This document shows positions 1-5,364 of a stretch of 5,510 bases of DNA, one piece after another. Source of the DNA: an uncultured Collinsella sp. (GTDB taxonomy: Bacteria > Actinomycetota > Coriobacteriia > Coriobacteriales > Coriobacteriaceae); NCBI GenBank assembly GCA_902462065.1, contig CABQAK010000067.1, positions 1-5,510 of the forward strand. Reading direction: 5' to 3'. The position numbers were made by a program, and so were the translations under genes. Each line of letters opens with the position of its first letter. The stretch's first letter is position 1. The notes below the pieces were generated by a model. The model was not told the DNA's origin and made no database searches. It was given only the letters and a program-made list of their open reading frames with translations.

Positions 1-20
1 CGCCCGGTTTCCCAGGCGGC
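1..20 (-). terminator. Probable intrinsic terminator of the winged-helix gene, cut by the window edge
   Basis: Read on the minus strand, positions 18-12 and 7-1 form a 7-bp GC-rich stem (CGCCTGG with CCGGGCG, one G-U pair) closed by a GAAA tetraloop. It starts 29 bases after the stop codon of the winged-helix gene. The neighbouring GC at 20-19 could extend the stem, but its partner and any U-tract lie outside the window. The hairpin is seen directly; its role as a terminator is inferred from position and loop type. Confidence 0.4.
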
Positions 21-46
21 GTCGCTATGGCAAGGGTTACATGCTG

Positions 47-385
47 CTATCGATCAGCAACCTCGTCCTCAAGCATTTCTTGAACGAGCATGCCAGTACG
101 GACGCCCTCAAGATACCACTCGCCACGTTCGGTGAGGCAAATGCCATTTGCAAGCTGACCGCCGTCGTCGCTATAACGCGAGACGACATCAATCATGCCT
201 TCGGAATCCAAGCGATCGATTGCGGCGCGGGCACGATACGGCGAAACCCCCACGCGTTCGGCAAGCGTTTTGCGCGAGAAACCATACGGCCCGCCATTGT
301 CTTCGGTTTGCTGGTCGATCTCCATCAACACCAGCACCTCGACACGCTTCATATCGTTGACACTCGCACGACCCTTGCCCGCCAT
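47..385 (-). CDS. Small winged helix-turn-helix DNA-binding protein (probable transcriptional regulator)
   Basis: This 112-residue soluble protein looks like a single winged-helix domain of the general MarR/PadR-like size. Residues 10-27 form a first helix rich in Val, Leu and Glu. Residues 36-62 have the pattern of a helix-turn-helix (SRKTLAERVGVSPYRARAAI, then a third helix ending in LDSEGMI). Residues 65-86 fit a beta-wing that closes with LTERG, a phrase common after the wing in such regulators. A short acidic C-terminal helix (about 88-112) could mediate dimerisation. The start at 385 is chosen because GAGGAGG (397-391) sits 5 bases upstream; an in-frame start at 439 lacks such a site. 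It lies downstream of the DUF1846 gene but beyond that gene's terminator, so it is probably transcribed separately. I see no ligand-binding or enzymatic domain and cannot name the family or its targets. A replication-initiator or phage-type winged helix is a less likely alternative. Confidence 0.8.
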   Translation of the reverse strand: MAGKGRASVNDMKRVEVLVLMEIDQQTEDNGGPYGFSRKTLAERVGVSPYRARAAIDRLDSEGMIDVVSRYSDDGGQLANGICLTERGEWYLEGVRTGMLVQEMLEDEVADR

Positions 386-574
386 AGCAGCCTCCTCAAA
401 CCGAGCACGAGCATCTAACGCGCCGTGCGCGACCGACACACCTCACGATGGCAGGTAATATCCATCATGCGGCATCCCGCCAAGGATGAAACAGTTACGG
501 TTATTGTATACCGCTCTAATTGTTTCTAGGCAGGTAAACGGCTATTTTTCGCCGAAATAGGCGCTTTATTGATC
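386..574. other. Upstream region of the winged-helix gene with no further gene seen
   Basis: This stretch lies between the DUF1846 terminator and the winged-helix start. It is more AT-rich around 490-570. A TATACAAT-like -10 candidate can be read on the minus strand near 511-504, but I could not find a convincing -35 at normal spacing. An inverted repeat, CTATTT (542-547) with AAATAG (555-560), lies further upstream and could be a protein-binding site or chance. Longer open frames on the plus strand here are antisense to the regulator and have no ribosome binding site. Confidence 0.3.
391..397 (-). promoter_or_regulatory. Ribosome binding site of the winged-helix gene
   Basis: GAGGAGG on the minus strand lies 5 bases before the ATG at 385. 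It is a near-perfect anti-16S match and favours this start over the upstream in-frame candidate at 439. Confidence 0.75.
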
Positions 575-607
575 AAAAAGCCGTACCGGGCGCTAACCCG
601 ATACGGC
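575..607 (-). terminator. Rho-independent terminator of the DUF1846 gene
   Basis: On the minus strand an 11-bp stem forms between 607-597 (GCCGTATCGGG) and 590-580 (CCCGGTACGGC). It contains one G-U pair, has a 6-base loop (596-591), and is followed at once by TTTTT (579-575). The stem begins 34 bases after the stop codon of the DUF1846 gene. Stem, small loop and U-tract are all present, so this is a textbook intrinsic terminator. It should separate the DUF1846 transcript from the winged-helix gene. Confidence 0.9.
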
Positions 608-641
608 CAAAATGCAATGCAATTACCGCGATGCTTCAAAC

Positions 642-2123
642 TTAGCGATGGAAGAAACCACGGCGCTCAAACTTGGGCTCGCAGCACACGTTGATACCCA
701 GTTTGCGCAGTACCGTCTCGTCCGTCGGCGAGATGATAACGCTAAAGAAAGCATCGCAACCGCGCAACTGCTCCAGGCCCGAAAGGACGCGAGCGGCCGT
801 CTCACTCGTGGCCGAGGTGATCGACAGCGCCATAAGCGTCTCGTCGGTGTGGAGGCGCGGGTTTTTGCTGCCCAGGAAATGCGTCTTGAGCTTGCTGATG
901 GGCTCGATCGCTTCATCGCTAATGACCTCGAGCTCAAGGTCGACGCCCGAGACATGCTTGAGGGCGTTCATAATGAGCGAACTTGCGGCGCCCAGGCGCG
1001 TGGAGGTCTTACCGGTCACCACGGAGCCATCGGGCATGACCATGGCACCCACGGGACCGCCCGTCAGCTGCTCCCTGGTGAGGGCCGCCGAGCGCGCCGG
1101 TGAGTAGTTCTTATCGATGCCGGCTTTCTTCATAATAATCTTGAGACGGTCGACTTGCTCATCGCCCACGCCGGTACGGCGCACATTTTCGACCGCGGTA
1201 AAGTAGCGGCGGACGATCTCCATCTTGGAAGCGTCGCGGCAGGCATCGTCATCGGTGATGGCAAAGCCAACCATATTGACGCCCATGTCCGTAGGGCTCT
1301 GGTAGGGGCTCTTGCCCAGGATCTTTTCCATCAGGGCACGGACTACCGGGAAGGCCTCGACGTCGCGGTTGTAGTTGACCGTGGTCTTGTTGTAGGCCTC
1401 AAGGTGGAAGGAGTCGATGATGTTGGCGTCATCGAGGTCTGCCGTGGCGGCCTCGTAGGCAATGTTGACCGGATGCGTAAGGGGCAGATTCCAAACCGGG
1501 AAGGTCTCGAATTTGGCATAGCCGGCGGCCGTGCCATGCTTGTGCTCGTGATAGAGCTGAGACAGGCAGGTGGCAAGCTTGCCCGAGCCAGGACCGGGGG
1601 CAGTGACCACGACGAGCGGTCGGGTGGTCTCGACAAACTCGTTCTTGCCGTAGCCATCATCGGACACGATCAGATCGACATCGTGCGGGTAGCCCTCGAT
1701 GGGATAGTGCAGCTTGGCAGGAATGCCGAGCGCGTTCAGGCGGTTGCGGAACACATCGGCAGCAGGCTGGCCGGCGTACTGGGTGATGACCACAGCCGCG
1801 ACGGCAAAGCCGTTGCCGCGGAACAAGTCAACCAGGCGCAGCACATCCTCGTCATAGGTAATGCCAAGGTCACCGCGAGCCTTGTTTTTCTCGATATGGT
1901 TCGCGTTGATCGCGATGATAACCTCGACATCGTCGGCGATGCTCTTGAGCATGCGGAACTTGCTGTCCGGTTCAAAACCCGGCAGCACGCGGCTCGCATG
2001 ATAGTCATCGAACAGCTTGCCGCCAAACTCCAAATAGAGCTTGCCACCAAACTGTGAGATGCGCTCCTTAATGTGAGCAGCCTGCAGCTCGATATACTTC
2101 GCATTGTCGAAACCCTGGCGCAT
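642..2123 (-). CDS. DUF1846 family protein (conserved, function unknown)
   Basis: This 493-residue protein matches the full length expected of the DUF1846 family (PF08903), which is widespread in Firmicutes and Actinobacteria and has no established biochemical role that I can cite. Features I recognise as conserved are YLEFGGK (30-36) followed by DYHASRVLPGF (40-50), RGDLGITYD (83-91), ITQYAGQPAAD (113-123), a Walker-A-like glycine loop APGPGSGKLAT (175-185), the stretch YAKFETFPVWNLPL (202-215) leading into HPVNIAYEAATADL, NYNRD (250-254), and KTSTRLGAASS (372-382). The glycine loop has Pro where a strict GxxxxGK has Gly, so nucleotide binding is only a suggestion. No signal peptide or membrane segment is visible, so it is probably cytosolic. 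The start at 2123 follows GGGAG at a 6-base spacing; the in-frame TTG at 2147 would add eight residues but lacks a good site. It has its own promoter candidate and terminator and looks monocistronic. Family assignment is firm; function is unknown. Confidence 0.93.
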   Translation of the reverse strand: MRQGFDNAKYIELQAAHIKERISQFGGKLYLEFGGKLFDDYHASRVLPGFEPDSKFRMLKSIADDVEVIIAINANHIEKNKARGDLGITYDEDVLRLVDLFRGNGFAVAAVVITQYAGQPAADVFRNRLNALGIPAKLHYPIEGYPHDVDLIVSDDGYGKNEFVETTRPLVVVTAPGPGSGKLATCLSQLYHEHKHGTAAGYAKFETFPVWNLPLTHPVNIAYEAATADLDDANIIDSFHLEAYNKTTVNYNRDVEAFPVVRALMEKILGKSPYQSPTDMGVNMVGFAITDDDACRDASKMEIVRRYFTAVENVRRTGVGDEQVDRLKIIMKKAGIDKNYSPARSAALTREQLTGGPVGAMVMPDGSVVTGKTSTRLGAASSLIMNALKHVSGVDLELEVISDEAIEPISKLKTHFLGSKNPRLHTDETLMALSITSATSETAARVLSGLEQLRGCDAFFSVIISPTDETVLRKLGINVCCEPKFERRGFFHR

Positions 2124-2129
2124 GTATGG

Positions 2130-2134
2130 CTCCC
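2130..2134 (-). promoter_or_regulatory. Ribosome binding site of the DUF1846 gene
   Basis: GGGAG on the minus strand lies 6 bases before the ATG at 2123. It supports this start over the in-frame TTG at 2147. Confidence 0.6.
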
Positions 2135-2162
2135 GTCCCGTTTCCAATTAATGTTCTAGGCG

Positions 2163-2168
2163 ATTATA
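2163..2168 (-). promoter_or_regulatory. Candidate -10 box of the DUF1846 gene
   Basis: A perfect TATAAT is read on the minus strand, 39 bases upstream of the chosen ATG. It predicts a leader of about 30 bases, which fits the ribosome binding site. No strong -35 is seen at 16-18 bases. The nearest TTG-containing hexamer (TTGGGG) is at a short 14-base spacing, so recognition may be weak or helped by a regulator. Confidence 0.5.
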
Positions 2169-2230
2169 ACGGAGCAGACCCTCCCCAACGCCCAAGCAAT
2201 CAACTGGCACCAACCAAACACGTCATCGAT

Positions 2231-2299
2231 AAGTTGCGGTGGAATAGTTCCCGTTTAACCCCTCAAGACGGCCAAACAGGAACGATTCCACCGCAACTT
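2231..2299. repeat. Long imperfect inverted repeat (26-bp arms)
   Basis: AAGTTGCGGTGGAATAGTTC at 2231-2250 and its continuation to 2256 pair with 2299-2274. There are 24 matches in 26 positions: A2246 faces G2284 and C2252 faces A2278 as the two mismatches. The loop is 17 bases (2257-2273). Neither strand has a long U-tract directly after the right arm, although CCCCTTTTT follows a few bases later on the plus strand. It sits about 60 bases upstream of the candidate DUF1846 -10 box. It could be a repeat-element end, a cruciform or a protein-binding site. Confidence 0.85.
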
Positions 2300-2476
2300 C
2301 CCCTTTTTGGTTCAAACAAACCTTGCCTTTGTATCAATAATGGAAACGTCGAAGGTTGAGCATAAGCCAGCGAAAGCCCGCCAGAGTAGGCAAAGCGCCC
2401 TCTGCACCAACAATGGAAAGCGCCGCAGGCAGAGGACGGACAGCGAGCGACGTCCAGGACGTACAAGTTGGCATGA

Positions 2477-2517
2477 AAAAGGCGAGGCATAGACCTTTTG
2501 GTCATGCCTTGCCTTTT
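2477..2517. terminator. Bidirectional terminator-like hairpin downstream of the transporter gene
   Basis: The arms 2477-2495 and 2500-2517 pair as AAAAGGC/GCCTTTT, AGGCAT/ATGCCT and GACC/GGTC. They hold one G/T (A/C on the other strand) position, one bulged A (2491) and a 4-base loop. On the minus strand the stem ends in GCCTTTTTC, giving a U-tract suited to ending the transporter transcript about 210 bases past its stop codon. The plus strand also ends in TTTT. The structure is seen directly; termination activity is inferred. Confidence 0.55.
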
Positions 2518-2559
2518 GAATGACAAATTGTCGTCCTGGGCGGCGCGCAGCGTCGACTG

Positions 2560-2586
2560 GTTGCGCGGTTCGTAGAACCGCGCAAC
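2560..2586. repeat. Perfect 12-bp-arm inverted repeat with 3-base spacer
   Basis: GTTGCGCGGTTC (2560-2571) and GAACCGCGCAAC (2575-2586) are exact reverse complements around GTA. There is no U-tract on either side, so a simple intrinsic terminator is unlikely. A protein-binding palindrome, an RNA-stabilising hairpin in the transporter mRNA 3' end, or the boundary of the intergenic repeat are all possible. Confidence 0.8.
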
Positions 2587-2594
2587 ATAAGTGC

Positions 2595-2625
2595 GCCCCC
2601 TCCCGCGCACGGAACGGGAGGGGGC
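2595..2625 (-). terminator. GC-rich hairpin after the transporter gene, possible terminator
   Basis: GCCCCCTCCCG (2595-2605) pairs perfectly with CGGGAGGGGGC (2615-2625) around a 9-base loop. The stem is very stable and lies about 100 bases past the transporter stop codon. What follows on the minus strand (GCACTTATG) is a poor U-tract, so it may instead protect the mRNA 3' end or act with the hairpin at 2477-2517. Confidence 0.45.
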
Positions 2626-2641
2626 TAAAGGTAGGAGTCTA

Positions 2642-2727
2642 CCGGTGGGTTGACCCCACCGGACAGACGATGACCAGGTGATCCTCTACAGGATCGTCAA
2701 GGTTTCCGTGGGGTACCCGTTGGGTAC
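2642..2727. repeat. Three small hairpins directly after the transporter stop codon
   Basis: Three short perfect inverted repeats follow the stop codon: GTACCC/GGGTAC (2713-2718 with 2722-2727), GATCCT/AGGATC (2680-2685 with 2690-2695) and CCGGTGGG/CCCACCGG (2642-2649 with 2655-2662). Loops are 3 to 5 bases. None is followed by a U-tract on the minus strand. They give the transcript a heavily structured 3' untranslated region; a specific function cannot be assigned. Confidence 0.5.
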
Positions 2728-4206
2728 TTAGAGCAGCACGCAGGCGACGGTCAGGATGACGGCGCAGACGACGGAGAGAGCGACGATGAGCTTAAGGGCA
2801 AACTTGAGCCAGGTCGTCCACTCGATCTTGGCCAGGGCGAGACCGCCCATGATGGCGCCGGAGGTCGGGGTGAACAGGTTCACGACACCGATGGCGGCGG
2901 AGAAGATCATGACCATGACCTCGGGCGAGAAGCCGAGCTTAACAGCCAGCGGTCCCATGATGGGCATGGAGACGGTGGCCATACCAGAGGTCGAAGGGAT
3001 CAGGAAGGACAGGCCGAAGTAGACCAGGAAGCTCATGGGAGCGAAGATCACGCCGGACAGGCCAGCCAGGGCATTGGCGGCAGCGTCGAGGACGAAGACA
3101 TCGAGGCCGGTGTTAGCCATGAGGACGGAGATACCACGGGCGAGGGCGATGACGAGAACAACGGACATCATGTCGGCAGCGCCAGTGATGAAGGTGTTGA
3201 CGATCTGCTTCTCGGACAGGCCACCGATGATACCGATCAGGACGGCCATGAGGAAGAACCAGGTGGAAGCCTCGTCGAAGTACCACTGGCCAATGGGCAG
3301 GCCGGTGATCAGGGCAGACCAGCCCTGGACGACGGCGTTACCGTCGGCGTCGTAGACAGCGCCGGCGTCGAAGAAGTTGGCGACGCCCTCGTTGAGGTCG
3401 GCCAGCGGAATGAAGCCGACGATCATGACGACGAAGGTGAAGGCGAAGGCGATCAGAACACCCTTCTGACGACCGGTGAGCTTGACCTCCTTGTGGACCT
3501 CGGAAGCAGCCTTGCCGTGAGCCTCTTCGGCGTCCTTGAGCTCCTGCATCGACAGGATGGTGGAACCCTTGTCAGCCTTGACCTTCTTGGCGTAGCTCAT
3601 CACGAAGAAGATGGACATAGCGGTAGTGACAATCCACAGGACGGCACCGAGGCCGATGATGATGGACTGGTTGACCTCAATGCCAACGCCGGTCAGAGCG
3701 TCGACGGCAGCGCCGACGGCGAACGGGTTAACCGTGGAGCCCAGGCAGCCGCAGCCAGCGCCGAGCAGGACGGTAGCGGCACCGACCATGGGGTCGAAGC
3801 CAGCGGCCATCATGGTAGCGGCGAGCAGGGCGTAGAAGGGAACGGTCTCCTCGCACATACCATAGGTGGTACCACCGAGGGAGAAGATGAGCATCAGCAC
3901 GGGAATGAGCATAATCTCGTTGCCCTTAAGCTTCTGCACCAGGACGGCGATGCCGTTGTCCAGGGCGCCGGTCTCGGTCATCATGCCGAGGAAGCCGCCC
4001 AGGATCATAACGAAGAGGCAGACGGGCAGAGCGTCAGCGAAGCCCAGGATCGGGGCGGTGCAGAAATCGCTCAGACGGGCGGCAGTAACCGCGCCACCGG
4101 ACGTGCCGGAGACGATAACGGTAATCACTGCGACAATTGCCAGCAGAGCAAGAAGAATGGTGAACGATGAAGGCATACCGCGCTTTTTCTTAGCGGTCTC
4201 AGTCAT
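2728..4206 (-). CDS. arcD: YfcC/ArcD-family membrane transporter, probable arginine/ornithine antiporter
   Basis: This 492-residue polytopic membrane protein belongs to the YfcC family of the DcuC-like C4-dicarboxylate/amino-acid carriers (PF03606). After a short basic tail (AKKKRGMPSSF) about a dozen hydrophobic segments follow, near residues 15-35, 56-76, 98-115, 124-152, 183-205, 248-268, 314-330, 345-364, 382-404, 428-445 and 470-492. A charged loop at 206-247 is probably cytoplasmic. Conserved-looking motifs are GGTTYGMCEETVPF (111-124), IPSTSGMATVSMPIMGPL (403-420) and NLFTPTSGAIMGG (443-455). The last two resemble the paired substrate-site hairpins of this superfamily. Family members sit in ADI operons of streptococci and clostridia, and here the gene follows arcA and arcB, so exchange of arginine for ornithine is the likely role. 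A different amino acid or peptide substrate cannot be excluded from sequence alone. The start at 4206 is set by AAGGGGGG at a 9-base spacing; starts at 4215 and 4233 are in frame but badly spaced. It probably has its own promoter, since an intrinsic terminator lies between it and arcB. Confidence 0.9.
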   Translation of the reverse strand: MTETAKKKRGMPSSFTILLALLAIVAVITVIVSGTSGGAVTAARLSDFCTAPILGFADALPVCLFVMILGGFLGMMTETGALDNGIAVLVQKLKGNEIMLIPVLMLIFSLGGTTYGMCEETVPFYALLAATMMAAGFDPMVGAATVLLGAGCGCLGSTVNPFAVGAAVDALTGVGIEVNQSIIIGLGAVLWIVTTAMSIFFVMSYAKKVKADKGSTILSMQELKDAEEAHGKAASEVHKEVKLTGRQKGVLIAFAFTFVVMIVGFIPLADLNEGVANFFDAGAVYDADGNAVVQGWSALITGLPIGQWYFDEASTWFFLMAVLIGIIGGLSEKQIVNTFITGAADMMSVVLVIALARGISVLMANTGLDVFVLDAAANALAGLSGVIFAPMSFLVYFGLSFLIPSTSGMATVSMPIMGPLAVKLGFSPEVMVMIFSAAIGVVNLFTPTSGAIMGGLALAKIEWTTWLKFALKLIVALSVVCAVILTVACVLL

Positions 4207-4215
4207 AGTTCTCAT

Positions 4216-4223
4216 CCCCCCTT
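4216..4223 (-). promoter_or_regulatory. Ribosome binding site deciding the transporter start
   Basis: AAGGGGGG on the minus strand lies 9 bases before the ATG at 4206. The ATG at 4215 directly abuts the G-run and could not use it, so 4206 is preferred. Confidence 0.65.
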
Positions 4224-4239
4224 CATAAATCATTTACTG

Positions 4240-4290
4240 ATCTCGCCAGAAGCGGCTCTTCCGTGCCGTGCCTGCCGCTTGATGCGAGAT
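4240..4290 (-). promoter_or_regulatory. Inverted repeat in the leader of the transporter gene
   Basis: ATCTCGC-CAG-AAGCGGC (4240-4256) faces GCCGCTT-GAT-GCGAGAT (4274-4290). Two 7-bp helices are separated by a 3x3 internal mismatch, with a 17-base apical loop. It sits between the arcB terminator and the transporter ribosome binding site. It could be an mRNA leader structure controlling read-through or translation, or a two-part operator. No named riboswitch is recognised. Confidence 0.55.
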
Positions 4291-4295
4291 TATTA
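4290..4295 (-). promoter_or_regulatory. Candidate extended -10 box for the transporter gene
   Basis: TGGTAATAAT is read on the minus strand (TG at 4298-4297, hexamer TAATAA at 4295-4290), just after the arcB terminator. There is no good -35 at normal spacing; the upstream sequence is the terminator stem. It would place the transcription start inside the inverted repeat at 4240-4290. The assignment is weak. Confidence 0.3.
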
Positions 4296-4300
4296 CCAGA

Positions 4301-4338
4301 TAAAACCGCTCGGGGTGCGCAGTAATACACCCCGAGCG
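4301..4338 (-). terminator. Rho-independent terminator after arcB
   Basis: On the minus strand CGCTCGGGGTG (4338-4328) pairs perfectly with CACCCCGAGCG (4317-4307). The 11-bp stem has a 10-base loop and is followed by GTTTTA (4306-4301). It begins 16 bases after the arcB stop codon. It should end most arcA-arcB transcripts before the transporter gene, with partial read-through possible because the U-tract is short. Confidence 0.85.
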
Positions 4339-4353
4339 AGATGCTAGATGCTC

Positions 4354-5349
4354 TTACTTGAGCGTGGCGTACATGACAGCCTTAATGGTGTGCATGCGGT
4401 TCTCGGCCTCGTCGAAGACCTTGGAAGCGGGGCTCTCGAAGACCTCGTCGGTGACCTCCTGCTCGGTGATGCCGAACTGCTCGCACTTCTCGGCGCCAAT
4501 CGTGGTGTTGGTGTCGTGGAAGCTGGGCAGGCAGTGCAGGAAGATGGCACCCGGGTTGGCCATAGCCATGACCTCGGAGGTAACGCGATACGGGGTGAGC
4601 TGAGCGATGCGCTCGGCCCAGACCTCGTCGGGCTCGCCCATGGAGACCCACACATCGGTGTAGATAACGTCGGCACCGGTGACGCCGTCCTTGACGTCGG
4701 TGGTCAGCTTGATGGTGCAGCCGTTGGCCTCGGCGATGGGCTTGCAGGCCTCGATGACGTCGTCGGCGGGCATGCACTCCTCGGGGCCGCAGGCCACGAA
4801 GTTCATGCCGAGCTTGGAGCAGACAACCATGAGGGAGCGAGCGACATTGTTCTTGCAGTCGCCCATGAAGACGAGGGTCTTGCCCTTGATGTCGTAGTTG
4901 AAGTTCTCCTGGACGGTCAGGATGTCGGCGAGCATCTGGGTGGGGTGCCACTCGGTGGTCAGGCCGTTCCACACGGGCACGCCGGACTTGGCAGCGAGCT
5001 CCTCGACGTCGTCCTGGGCAAAGCCACGGAACTCGATGCCGTCATACATACGGCCGAGAACGCGGGCGGTGTCCTCGATGGACTCCTTCTTGCCCATCTG
5101 CGACGAACCGGGATCGAGGTAGGTGACGCCCATGCCCAGATCCATGCCGCCGACCTCGAAGGCGCAGCGGGTACGAGTGGAGGTCTTCTGGAAGAGCAGA
5201 ACGATGTTCTTGCCCTCGAGATAGCGGTGCGGAACGCCAGCGCGCTTCATGTCCTTGAAGTTCTTGGAAAGCTTGAGCAAGTACTCGATCTCCTCGGTGG
5301 AGAGGTCGAGGAGCTTGAGGAAGCTACGGCCGGAGAGGTTAACACCCAT
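4354..5349 (-). CDS. arcB: Ornithine carbamoyltransferase, catabolic type by context
   Basis: The enzyme interconverts citrulline plus phosphate with ornithine plus carbamoyl phosphate in the cytoplasm. At 331 residues it has the normal length of the family. The N-terminal carbamoyl-phosphate domain carries STRTR (57-61), GRMYDGIEFRG (99-109) and HPTQ (135-138). The C-terminal ornithine domain carries GDCKNN (163-168), where GDARNN is more usual, DVWVSMGEP (232-240, the SMG loop) and HCLP (272-275) with the ornithine-site cysteine. No active-site residue is missing. The start at 5349 follows GAAAGGA at an 8-base spacing; a longer in-frame start at 5439 would translate the intergenic hairpins and is rejected. 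It lies 105 bases after arcA and is followed by a terminator and an ArcD-like transporter, so it should run in the arginine deiminase pathway. It could also serve biosynthesis (argF) if no other copy exists. Codons are strongly biased to G/C third positions, as in a highly expressed gene. Confidence 0.97.
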   Translation of the reverse strand: MGVNLSGRSFLKLLDLSTEEIEYLLKLSKNFKDMKRAGVPHRYLEGKNIVLLFQKTSTRTRCAFEVGGMDLGMGVTYLDPGSSQMGKKESIEDTARVLGRMYDGIEFRGFAQDDVEELAAKSGVPVWNGLTTEWHPTQMLADILTVQENFNYDIKGKTLVFMGDCKNNVARSLMVVCSKLGMNFVACGPEECMPADDVIEACKPIAEANGCTIKLTTDVKDGVTGADVIYTDVWVSMGEPDEVWAERIAQLTPYRVTSEVMAMANPGAIFLHCLPSFHDTNTTIGAEKCEQFGITEQEVTDEVFESPASKVFDEAENRMHTIKAVMYATLK

Positions 5350-5357
5350 GGTTCGTT

Positions 5358-5364
5358 TCCTTTC
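5358..5364 (-). promoter_or_regulatory. Ribosome binding site deciding the arcB start
   Basis: GAAAGGA on the minus strand is 8 bases before the ATG at 5349. It fixes this start over the in-frame upstream codon at 5439. Confidence 0.75.

Larger units (their letters stand above)
2231..2586. repeat. Putative dispersed intergenic repeat element (Collinsella-type)
   Basis: The block is bounded by two strong palindromes (2231-2299 and 2560-2586) and holds a terminator-like hairpin between them. Its minus-strand translation includes phrases (NLSFKRQGMTK, DVARCPSSACGAFHCW) that I recall as recurring in short hypothetical proteins annotated between genes in Collinsella genomes. That would be the mark of a non-coding repeat mistaken for genes. 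The recollection could not be checked here. No transposase, flanking IS-type terminal repeats or target-site duplication could be identified, so it may be a REP/MITE-like element rather than an insertion sequence. Exact boundaries are uncertain. Confidence 0.5.
2124..2727. other. Palindrome-rich 600-bp intergenic region with no credible gene
   Basis: This is the longest gene-free stretch. It lies between the stop of the transporter gene and the start of the DUF1846 gene. It carries, from low to high coordinates, a 26-bp-arm imperfect palindrome (2231-2299), a 17-base imperfect direct repeat (2330-2346 and 2403-2419), ACGTCC-A-GGACGT (2450-2462), a terminator-like hairpin (2477-2517), GACAA-A-TTGTC (2522-2532), a 12-bp-arm hairpin (2560-2586), an 11-bp GC-rich hairpin (2595-2625) and three small hairpins (2642-2662, 2680-2695, 2713-2727). 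A minus-strand open frame of about 115 codons (2610-2263) runs through most of these palindromes. It has no ribosome binding site and an unusual Cys/Arg/Ser-rich composition, so I do not call it a gene. Confidence 0.7.

Noticed and set aside
41..458. Plus-strand open frames opposite the winged-helix gene
   Set aside because: The minus-strand frame has a recognisable helix-turn-helix and a near-perfect ribosome binding site; the plus-strand frames have neither.
1155..2057. 300-codon plus-strand open frame opposite the DUF1846 gene
   Set aside because: It is antisense to a gene with clear family identity. Long antisense frames are expected from the G/C-ending codon bias, and its Asp/Val/Gly-rich composition is typical of such shadows.
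2231..2586. CRISPR array or insertion sequence
   Set aside because: There are no regularly spaced identical repeats and no transposase frame; the repeats are inverted and of different sequence.
2263..2610. Minus-strand open frame of about 115 codons in the intergenic region
   Set aside because: It has no ribosome binding site and a Cys/Arg/Ser-rich composition. It runs through several strong palindromes and resembles spurious proteins predicted from repeats; treated as part of a non-coding repeat block.
3493..4170. 225-codon plus-strand open frame opposite the transporter gene
   Set aside because: It is low-complexity and rich in Gly, Asp, Glu and His, as produced by reading a membrane-protein gene backwards. 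No ribosome binding site is seen.
4382..4972. 196-codon minus-strand open frame within arcB in another frame
   Set aside because: It is an Arg/His-rich out-of-frame reading of a highly biased gene, wholly inside a certain coding sequence.
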